Position numbers and translations under genes: made by a program. From positions 8,696,556-8,760,555 of the forward strand of contig OZ004585.1 in NCBI GenBank assembly GCA_963924555.1: a stretch of DNA of 64,000 nt. Reading direction: 5' to 3'. This stretch comes from Crambe crambe. Taxonomy: Eukaryota > Porifera > Demospongiae > Poecilosclerida > Crambeidae. Position 1 is the first letter of the stretch. Each line of letters opens with the position of its first letter. Positions 52,602-64,000 of the stretch are shown piece after piece. The notes under the pieces are model-generated. The model was not told the DNA's origin. It worked only from the letters and a program-made list of their open reading frames with translations, and did not search any database.

Positions 52602-53735
52602 TCAATCACATGGATTTTTGAAAGCAAACCTAGGGAATACTACGACAGCTCCTCTGTTCGTACTGTTCGAGGCCTTCAAGTGCCTGTAGCAATCTCTCCA
52701 GCTTCCAAAAACTGGTACTCTCGGAGGAGAACCTGCAGCAAGGCCTACGTTATTCACCGCCATCACGTTGGACATGAGAAACAGCGGGTAGGAATAGCTA
52801 CGAGGAATGTAGAGCATTATCGGCATGGCTATCATCGTCTGGACCAACATCTTGCCAAAATCGTTGGTAATGTTAGCAATGACGACTTCAAACATGAGCC
52901 ATAAAGAGGAATGGATTATACAGGTACATAAATGACCCAGCAGAGCTGGAGCGAGACCAGAATAAAACCCACTAAGTCCTTCATTGGAATATATTTCCTT
53001 GATAGAGGACCATGTTCCATTGTAAGTGGTTTCTTTGCCAATGTACTGGGCCATGGTACGTATTGAAATCACATGAAAGGGGTGGACCACTATTTCAACT
53101 ATACAATTAGTGAGAATGCTGCTAACGAACATCCTTGTTGCCCGAGTGAGAATAGACTGAATCCAATTCATTGATGGATTTGGATCCGTATCTGGCACAT
53201 CCCCCGAATCCTGTGCTTGGAACGGATTTGGGACACGGCTGATTGCCGAGTTTATCATGGGTCTTACCACACTGGTTGTTGTCAAGCCAACAATGTCTTC
53301 AAGTAAAGAACTCGTCATGCCTCGATACAGCCCCCTCCAACCTTCAGAAGCAATGATAGAGCGAGAGTAGCTTATAATTCCAGGGTAATAGTACATATGC
53401 TGCTGAAAGAGGAAGCTGAAACGACGCTGGGGAGGGGTGGGCTCGTGTCCAAGTTGTATCAGCACTTGAACCAGGCGTATAGGGTGAAAAGGGGCGTTTA
53501 AAAATGCACGTCCAATCAACAGCCCGAAGCTTTCTTTGCCTTGAGAAGTCAGAATTTCCTGCGCTCCCTGTAGAATCTGCTGCTCGGAGGGAAAGGTTGG
53601 AGCAGACCTCTCTGGCTCTGGACTTAACTCGCGCGAGTTGTGGGAGACATTTATGAAATCCTCCTGCCTTGCCTGTTCTGAAGGAGGTTCATAAGAAGGC
53701 ATTGGTTCATTCTTACTCTTGCTGTTGGCAGACAT
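52602..53735 (-). CDS. MTCH2: Mitochondrial carrier homologue (MTCH1/2-type)
   Basis: Single-exon gene of 377 residues. An N-terminal disordered stretch of about 80 residues is followed by a degenerate SLC25 fold. It has the MTCH signature HPFHVISIRTMAQYIGKE (about 227-244), then GFYSGLAPALLGH, a hydrophobic segment (LVQTMIAMPIMLYIP) and the C-terminal NNVGLAAGSPP that is typical of MTCH. MTCH2 sits in the outer mitochondrial membrane and works as an insertase for tail-anchored proteins and as a BID receptor (family knowledge). The lack of introns is unusual here; the intact frame argues for a functional gene. It could be MTCH1 or MTCH2. It starts 119 bp from the end of SARS1, same strand. 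Confidence 0.9.
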   Translation of the reverse strand: MSANSKSKNEPMPSYEPPSEQARQEDFINVSHNSRELSPEPERSAPTFPSEQQILQGAQEILTSQGKESFGLLIGRAFLNAPFHPIRLVQVLIQLGHEPTPPQRRFSFLFQQHMYYYPGIISYSRSIIASEGWRGLYRGMTSSLLEDIVGLTTTSVVRPMINSAISRVPNPFQAQDSGDVPDTDPNPSMNWIQSILTRATRMFVSSILTNCIVEIVVHPFHVISIRTMAQYIGKETTYNGTWSSIKEIYSNEGLSGFYSGLAPALLGHLCTCIIHSSLWLMFEVVIANITNDFGKMLVQTMIAMPIMLYIPRSYSYPLFLMSNVMAVNNVGLAAGSPPRVPVFGSWRDCYRHLKASNSTNRGAVVVFPRFAFKNPCD

Positions 53736-53853
53736 AATCCTGGAAGAACGGTGCAGCGCTTACAAAAAATTAGGCGTGGCTTTAATACACGTGACATCAA
53801 CAATTGCACCTTTATATATGATGACCATTACCTAATGTACAACAATTCAAGGA

Positions 53854-57059
<3,206 letters not shown>

Positions 57060-57793
57060 TTTGACGAGACGCAGGGTAGTCAATATCCGCACACTCTAAT
57101 GAGTTTGGCCACATCAAAGCTCAGCTGCGCTGGGCTGGCATTCAATTACTGCGCATGCGTACTGGATGCGCATGTGCTATCGCTACTGCAGAACGTTGGA
57201 AACGAAAGGAGGTGAAGTGATCTTCATCAATCTGCTGTTTGTGATGTCTAATCTCTCCTGCCGAGTTTATAAGTACCTAAACTCATAATAATGTGCCCAG
57301 GTAATTTGCTACATTAAAGTTGTTTCAAACTTTTTTTTGTGTGTCCTTATGATGAGTATTATCTTGGAATTACCGTCTGATATGTTATGGTGATTACAAA
57401 AACTTGGTTGGCACCAGAACTGAGGGACTAATGGAAACCCCCAGGGGAAAAAAAAAATTTTTTTTTGTGGCATGTTCATTATGTGGCTATCTTTCCAGGT
57501 TGATAACTTAGTTTCTCTTGAAGAGGTTTTCGTCACTTCTTCAATAGGTAAGAGACCATGAGTAGAACTTTGGTATGGTATTGTGAGCAGAGTGGGTGGT
57601 GCGAGGTGTTACCAGCTCATGATGAGATTGGTTAATATAGGAATTGCCGGATGATGTCTTGTGAAGGACGGTGATAACATGGACCATCTGAAGCTGATGA
57701 CCCTTCACCCACTGATTATTATTTCAAACATTAATATGGAAATTGATGTTACTAATTTTAATTCTACATATAGGGAGGACATGAGAAGTGTTT
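57060..57793. other. Intergenic between SARS1 5' end and kinesin-14 3' end
   Basis: 734 bp holding the SARS1 promoter side and the kinesin 3' UTR. It has poly-T/A stretches (57332, 57450). No further gene. Confidence 0.5.
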
Positions 57794-60700
57794 TCATGCA
57801 CGTGTGACGTGTTTAGTTGCCTTGCCGAGTTCCACCTGTCTGGTGTTGATTCCAAACTCAAGGGTGCTGATGGTCTCTGCCATATTGGAATCCAGTGGAC
57901 TGACATTCACAAACATACAAGCCTAGAGAGAGAGAGAGAGATCTTTTGAATAATGGTTCTTTAATGATTTTCAAATTTGTTTACAACTGCACTCCATCAA
58001 TTGCTACGCGTGTTCCCTAGCATGAATAATTTTACCTTTGAGTCTCCGCCAATGCAAGGCTGGAGGAGGTGAGTCAGTTTAGAGTTTCTGTAAGGAACAT
58101 GAAGAGCTCCATTTCTTATCGATATGAAGACCTAACAGAACAAAGGATATCAGGAAATTTTGAAGGAAATGCAGTTCACCCCACCCCCCCCCCCCCCCAC
58201 AACATGTTTTTTTGACCAGCTGACCTGTCCCAGAGCTGATAGAGATTTATTGATGGCAGCTGCTTCCACCAGACGAATGCCAGAGGCCTCACTTCGTGAA
58301 ATGCGCTCTGACCCTGCCAAGTCCACCAATGTCAGTCGCCCACGACTAGTAGCCTTGGAAACAGTGTCATAACCTTCGACCTTGAGTGTGAAGAGCAGAT
58401 GAGAACGAGAACTAAAGAAGAAAACGAGCTTAAAAATGGCTATGGGTACATGTGGTCTTGTTTCTATGACTACCTGTTAGTGTTCATCTTAGTGGAGGCA
58501 ACTGTTCTGTTCTTCTCTCCCTCATTGAAGATCATCATAATATCTTGCATACTCCTCACCTCAATTTCAGTCAAACCCTACAATTGAATGATAATTATAA
58601 CCCTTGGGGGCAGTACAGTGGTAACCCTCAGCAGGGTTTCATACAGGAATAGAGGGGACTATGCATGTGGGCATGCTTGTGTGAGGGGAAAATGTGCTAC
58701 ATAAGACATACAATAATTGGTTGGGAGGGATTTCAATCAGACCCCCTTCGCTGTATGAAACCCTGCTCGGGGGCAGTACAGTGGGAAATTGAATGATGAT
58801 TGTAATCCCCAGGTGATAATTATAGTGGACATCTTAAGACCCAGCTTTATGACCTTTGTATAGAGAGGTTGTCCTCTTTTGGAGGTTATTTTGTTATATA
58901 CATTGTCCTTTGTCCTCTTTCAGAGTGTCCTTTATTGGAGGTTCCACCCGTCGGGCCCTAGCTAGGGACTGGGTGATCATGAATACTGGTGCTTACAGGG
59001 ACTACTATGTCTTTTCCTTTCTTTTGGATGGTGAGTTTTTCATGTCCTTCGTCAGGAGGTGCCAGCAAATCGTATATTGACTCGTTATACACTTCAACCA
59101 TGGAAACCTACAGTAACGATGGACAAGAGTAACATACACACTGATCAGTCATCGACAGGGGTGAAAGATAAACCTGCAATGTGTATTTTATTTTCGTTCT
59201 TTCCCTACAAATTTTGAACAGTTCTTTCATCGACCTATGAAAAGAAAGATTGTAATGTCCATCTGTAGTCTGTATTTATAAACATGGAAGTCAACACTTA
59301 TTTTTGTGGTATACTTTTTGATTGTCCCTTCTTGAACGAGAGGTTTATCCTTTTGGAGTGTCCTTTATCGGAGGTCCCCCATTAATCTGATTTACATTTG
59401 AACTTGACTGACCTTAAGTTGACCCCTGGATTTTCCTTGGGCCCCATCATGGTGTAGGTCTTGCCAGCTCCCGTCTGACCATAGGCAATAATGCACACGT
59501 TGTACCCATCCACACAAGATGTGATGGTTGGTTTGGTGTCCTCAAATACCTGTATGCATTCATCACAGCATTCACAGAATTGCTAAGGCATTTCCAAAAA
59601 AATACAAGGCCAATAAATGTGTTCCCAAGCTGATGCCTAGATTCACTTTTGACTGTTAAAACTTAAATTGCTCATGAAGACATTTTTTCAGATTTTATAG
59701 CCTTGGGAAATTTCTGGGAAATGGCCTTTTTTTTTTTTTACGAGGCCAAATAGCACTCAAATGTGAATCTAAGATTTCAGCATGATGCCTAGATTCACTT
59801 TCGACAGTTACAAAGGTCATGAAAAAAATTCAGCCATTCCTATTCTTGGTGTAGCCTCTGGGTACAAAGTACATGCATACCTTCTCTTGTTTTGTGTGTG
59901 GCTCATAGACTCTCTCAAACTCATACACCTTCTTCCTCCCTTGAGCCGTCATGCATATCACCCTCTCTTCCCCATCAAACTGGAGGCCCACCTTCCCGCT
60001 GTCGTCAGGACGACAACGACAAAACACTCTGATATTACCACGTAATTCTTGTACCTAAAGAGAAAATCGATAAATATTTTGGTTAGCCCCAACCTTTAAT
60101 TTCTAGGAGTTATTCCCAAGGCTTTAACAATTGAGTGAGTGAGTGCAAGAATTGCAAAGTGTTTGACTTTGAGTTGAGTTCTGATGATGTGGACAAGTTC
60201 ATCAATAGGCTACTCTAAAATCATTCCTCAAAGATTAATGCTAGCCCAAGATCTAGTCTGGCGGTGCCACGACCCCTGGTGGCACACCCACCTCATTATA
60301 CAAAAGCTTCCTCTCCATGGCTTCCTTCCTATAGAGTGTCCTCACTTCTACCACCTCCTTTGCTTGCTTCCGGTGCACCAAAATGAGCTGACTCAGTGCT
60401 TTAGAAAGCTGGACGGACCCCACACACAGAGAGAGGAAAATTAAATCAATTTTCAGAGGTTTCTGTCTCCTGAATGATAATATGGATGTACCTGTTTTAG
60501 TCCCACTTCGTAACCATTCAAGCCCTTTTCAGCCACACTCCTGAGGGTGTTGAGTTTGGCCTTGAGGGTGCGCGACTCCTCTCCCAGGATGTGAATCAGA
60601 GGGCGAATCACCTCCAGCTTCACAGAACGACCAAAATTAATACTGTGGGAGAGTTGCCGACTCAGCACCTTCGACTGCAAACAAAAAAATTCCAATGAGT

Positions 60701-63192
60701 TGAGAGGTTAGAGGTAGAATCAAGAGACTCGGAGAGTTCACCTTCTTTCTTTGTTCCTCTTTTCCAGTTTCAATCTCTTTCTTCATTCTCTTGTTGTCGG
60801 CTTCAAATTCCTCCACCTAATATCAATCCAATAGCCAGTGCAATGAAACCAGTGAGGTGAACCCACCCTAGCCCTAGCCCTAGCCCTAGCCCTAGCCCTA
60901 GCCCTAGCCCTAGCCCTAGCCCCTCATGAGAGGTAATTCCATTACTAGCTATAGCCAGAAATTTGGATTTCATGGATAAAAAGAAGGGAATTTATAGCTG
61001 TACATCTCACACTTTAAATTTTTCTCTATACAAATATCATAAACCTTGGCTTGAAGATGCTCCAGCTTGTTGCTCATCTCTTTATACTTCATCTTAGCCT
61101 CTCCAAGTTGTGCTGTCTGTAAAACCAACAGGCAATGTGCTTCACATTAATTTTTTGTAATCTCGGGCATTACATTTTCATATGAGTACTTATAATATTC
61201 CCATCCCCTAACACATCTTTGTCATTACTAATACTTCCCTTCCCCTTGGGTCACTACACATCTTCCTAATTTTTTTTTCTTCTTACAGTTTCTTTTAGTT
61301 TCTTCTCTGTCAGACTCCGAAATGGATCTCGGCCTGGGCCATGGTCAGAGTAATCCAGCACTCCTATCATTAAATACAATCATAAATGAATTGAGGTGAG
61401 TGTGGTTGAAGGGAGTGGCTTCATTTACCGTCATCGTTGATGGCCATATAAGCACTGGTGCAGTCATCGACACTATAATTACTCAATCTGAGCATGCTCA
61501 CTATGCCACGAGCATCTTTCCAATCAGGACAGGCTTTCTGAAGAAGAAGAGGATTATATTTATTCTAAGCACATAGCCTGGACCAAATTTATTAGGGGGG
61601 GGGGGGGGGGGGGACAAACTCATTATCTTATTTTATTAGCAGAAACTGGAAGAATTAAACAGCAAGCTAGAAACGTACTTGTATTTCTGCGATGAGTGGT
61701 GCAACTGCTGGAACGTGCCTCTCCCACGAGAGAGGCATGGGTAGCCACACTCCACTAGTCTCGTCAAAGAAGTACAAAACATTCAAAGTCTCCTATATAG
61801 TAAAACTAATGTAAAACTTTGTAAAACTTAGTAAAACTAAAGTAAAGCCTAGTAAAACTTTGTAAAACTAATGTAAAACTTAGTAAAACTAAAGGAAACC
61901 TTAGTAAAACTTTAAGTTAGTAAAACTTTATAAGCACATAGCTGCATTGATGGTTTCTTGCAGTTAGCTATTAGTCCAGACCTGTTTGAGGTAAGTGTTC
62001 AGTTTTCCTCTAGTGGGGTGGATGAATTCTCCCTCACGTTTGTCTGTCATTTCTTTATCCCTGCCAGCACCTTGCTCACTCTGGTTGCCCTGCATACAAC
62101 AGTTCACCCCACCAATGTACACAAAGTGAATTGAACATTTCTCTGCTATGTGAGATTGCTAGCAAAATTGCTCCAGTTATTAAATGACTTACTTGATAGG
62201 GGTCGTAATCAATTGGCACGAAGCTCCCCCTCTCATTCCATGAATCAGGAAAATATCTCCATTTCTTCAAAATCATTAAAAATTTGGTCACTTTTTCTAC
62301 AGTAGCAGCTTTTAAAATACCTGTTCTTCAAAGTCAACATAAAATCTTTTTCCATCTTCCCTGACATATACGGTGTAATCTTCTCCATCGTGAGTTCTAA
62401 ACAGCTCAAACATATTGCCTGTCTTCTCGCTCAACGTCGACAGTTCCTCTCCTGCCATCCCTACACTTTTGCGATCACCACGGTGACCAGTATACTTTGA
62501 AACGGATCCATCCTCAGTTCCTGTATCCATGGTGACAGCACTGAAGCTGGAAAGACCGTAACCATTCTGATTTGAAGACAGGTGGTGATGGTGGCTTTGC
62601 CTATCTTTTTCCTTCCTGGGCGTCATGTGATCATCATGTGAATTCGTAGGAGGCTGTTTTTCAAGTGGAGTTGAAGCATCGCTCCTTGATTCTCCCATTC
62701 TGTCAATGGCGGGATGTTTTGCTCGCTCCAAGTGATATAGATCTTGGGGGTCATAAAATGAGGGCTCCATCTCATGCAAGGGGGGTGTGGTAGGAGACTC
62801 TCCACCATTGTGAGGATGCACTGAGAATAAAGAGTTAGTTAGAACCATAGCTAGTAGCTACACAAGGATTGGATGAACTTGACTAAATTTCCTACCTTTT
62901 CATGCAGGGGGGTGTGTGGTAGGAGACTCTATGAGGATGCACTGAGGATAATTTAGAGTTACTTGGTAGTACAATAAGCATTGGATGAACTTGACTAACT
63001 CTTAAGCCAGCTAGCTAACTTTCCCACCTTCTCATGCAAGGAGGGTGTGGTAGGAGGACAAAGAATCTATAGCTAGGCGTTATAGAGTACTGGATGAACT
63101 TGTCAGACTAGCTAGCTAACTGCACTTTCTTCCCCACCTTTGCCTGGCTTCCTGAGGGAGGTGTATGTTTGTCTGAGGACTTTAGCGTCCAT
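57794..63192 (-). CDS. Kinesin-14 (C-terminal motor) with WW-like N-terminal segments
   Basis: Nineteen exons: 63192-63138, 62820-62321, 62264-62193, 62089-61982, 61792-61679, 61537-61429, 61363-61287, 61116-61045, 60816-60742, 60674-60492, 60408-60292, 60054-59881, 59549-59413, 59234-59174, 59107-58997, 58577-58474, 58411-58225, 58131-58036 and 57922-57794; 826 residues. The N-terminal tail is disordered. Two aromatic-rich segments follow ([38 protein letters not shown]), then coiled coil and the kinesin-14 neck [16 protein letters not shown]. The C-terminal motor has P-loop GQTGAGKT, switch I NTNSSRSH (split between exons), switch II DLAGSER, and [19 protein letters not shown]. It should move toward microtubule minus ends. 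The closest animal group is KIFC-type, but plant-type kinesin-14s also resemble it. The 62880-63060 intron has decayed partial copies of the exon 2 start. Confidence 0.88.
58184..58198. repeat. Poly-C tract (15 C)
   Basis: In a kinesin-14 intron; poly-G on the transcribed sense strand. Confidence 0.85.
60866..60922. repeat. (CCCTAG)9 interstitial hexamer array
   Basis: Nine near-perfect CCCTAG units in a kinesin-14 intron (60817-61044). One base differs from the animal telomere unit CCCTAA. A shorter run is at 27768-27803. Confidence 0.9.
61595..61613. repeat. Poly-G tract (19 G)
   Basis: In the kinesin-14 intron 61538-61678. Confidence 0.9.
61800..61930. repeat. Intronic TAGTAAAACTTTGTAAAACTAA repeat
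   Basis: About eight imperfect 11-16 bp units (AGTAAAACTAAWG, TGTAAAACTTAG) in the kinesin-14 intron 61793-61981. Confidence 0.8.
62895..63060 (-). pseudogene. Two decayed copies of the kinesin exon 2 start
   Basis: CATGCAGGGGGGTGTGTGGTAGGAGACTC at about 62905-62930, and CATGCAAGGAGGGTGTGGTAGGA near 63033, repeat the coding start of exon 2 (62780-62820). Intron flank sequence (TGGATGAACTTGACTAA) is repeated with them, which indicates tandem duplication of about 110 bp. Confidence 0.6.
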
Positions 63193-63460
63193 TTTCCCAT
63201 TTTCTTGCGATTGGACCACCACAACATGGACCTCCGGCTCTCTTCTAGATGCACTCCCACCCATAACTCAACGCCCTTTAGCTATGGATATCTTCAGGAG
63301 ACAGATCTAGCCACGCCCTTCTTTCGTGGCATTATAGCCCCGCCCCCTTTGCGCATGCGCATTCGTGGTTAAAGAATCCCTAGAAAACGTCTCACGCTTG
63401 CGCCCTGACTGAAAGCAATACTTTAGTACTTATCAGGTAGTGTATTAATTCTCTTCTACC
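63193..63460. promoter_or_regulatory. Divergent promoter region, kinesin-14 / plexin-like
   Basis: 268 bp between start codons. Contains TTGCGCATGCGCATTCG near 63350-63366, a palindromic NRF1-type motif (GCGCATGCGC). The factor assignment is inference. Confidence 0.45.
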
Positions 63461-64000
63461 ATGGCTACTGTTACTGCTACAGTCACTGTATCGACTCTTT
63501 TGATGTTTCTGGTGCCAAAATTCTTTGCTGAAGTTCCTGAGTTTCCTCCAACCAACAATGAAGAGACTTTTCGGAATCTCATCAGAACTGAACGGCATTT
63601 GATAATAGGATCAAGTGGAGCATTATATCGTATTAATCCGAGCAATTTGACCATGGAAGAAAAACGTCCTCTTCTTGCAGCAAACAGACTATTGGTTGCT
63701 GATACTGACGGATCTTATCGTGGCAACTTTCTCTCCTGTAGCAATGTTCAATGCTTTCTTGCTGAGATTGTCAACTTTGCAAATATAAGCTGGCAAGTCA
63801 ATAACTCGGCTGTGATTCGAAGTGTTGGCACACAAAATGTTGCTGGTGTCTTTGCACCTTCCAGCAATGGTACTACAGAACTCACGTTTGGTGAGACTGC
63901 AACAACTGAGTCCTCAAGGCGTTTCGTAAAAGGGGGACTCCTAAATGTAGATTTTTCCAGCTCTGCAGTGAATGCCAAGAATTTTGCATTTTCAAGGATT
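63461..64000 (+). CDS. Plexin/semaphorin-type sema-domain receptor, N-terminal part
   Basis: An open frame from ATG 63461 runs to the end of the window (180 residues, no stop, no intron seen). Residues 1-20 are a signal peptide (TVTVSTLLMFLVPKFFA). The next part is the start of a sema beta-propeller: HLIIGSSGALYRINPSNL (blade 1 strands), then LLVADTDGSYRGNFLSCSNV with a Cys pair (CSNVQC), IVNFANISW, and NVAGVFAPSS before ELTFGE and SSRRF, in the order seen in plexins. Plexins are semaphorin receptors with an intracellular GAP domain. Only the sema start is visible, so a semaphorin or Met-like receptor is not excluded. Confidence 0.7.
   Translation, partial: MATVTATVTVSTLLMFLVPKFFAEVPEFPPTNNEETFRNLIRTERHLIIGSSGALYRINPSNLTMEEKRPLLAANRLLVADTDGSYRGNFLSCSNVQCFLAEIVNFANISWQVNNSAVIRSVGTQNVAGVFAPSSNGTTELTFGETATTESSRRFVKGGLLNVDFSSSAVNAKNFAFSRI

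Overview
This is nuclear DNA of an animal with a compact, intron-rich genome. Genes sit hundreds of bases apart, most introns are 50-300 bp, and splice sites are GT-AG with two GC-AG cases. The mix of conserved animal genes (plexin-type sema protein, FRMD4-like FERM protein, RAD52, LIN37, MTCH, cytosolic SARS, kinesin-14) with an expanded set of Death/ZU5/Roc-COR/intracellular-Ig genes points to an early-branching marine invertebrate, most likely a demosponge. The species assignment is inference. All CDS entries are my own exon models: spans are whole genes and exon limits are in the evidence. For every gene modelled end to end, the summed exon length is a multiple of three and the phases agree, except one gene with a 1-bp frameshift. 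No transcript data were available.

Positions 1-34 kb are a cluster of minus-strand signalling genes built from shared exon cassettes. They are two copies of a signal-peptide/ectodomain/TM receptor; the complete copy (15142-11555) continues into a PXK/Slob-like pseudokinase, an Arg/Ser-rich tandem repeat and a Death domain. Also here are a ZU5-TM-Death gene (7095-3529), a coiled-coil/half-Death/Ig gene (21165-19006), a coiled-coil/ZU5/Death gene with a frameshift (27134-24017) and a coiled-coil/Roc-COR GTPase/Ig-Ig/Death gene (34155-29058). Between and inside them lie several DNA transposons with visible terminal inverted repeats and target duplications, foldback structures, a minisatellite and dispersed repeats. 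A 2.4-kb block containing the last exon of the neighbouring FERM gene was copied into this cluster (about 15.34-17.68 kb) and has decayed.

Positions 35-64 kb are mostly conserved single genes: FRMD4-like (-), a secreted and probably GPI-anchored tandem DNase I-like protein (+), RAD52 (-) and LIN37 (+) from a 120-bp shared promoter region, MTCH (-), SARS1 (-), a kinesin-14 (-) and the start of a plexin-like gene (+) that runs off the window. CT dinucleotide microsatellites lie next to the 3' splice sites of several of these genes.

The most unusual content is the receptor-pseudokinase-Death gene and the locus-wide reshuffling of Death, Ig, ZU5, coiled-coil and GTPase cassettes. It looks like a local family of innate-signalling genes.
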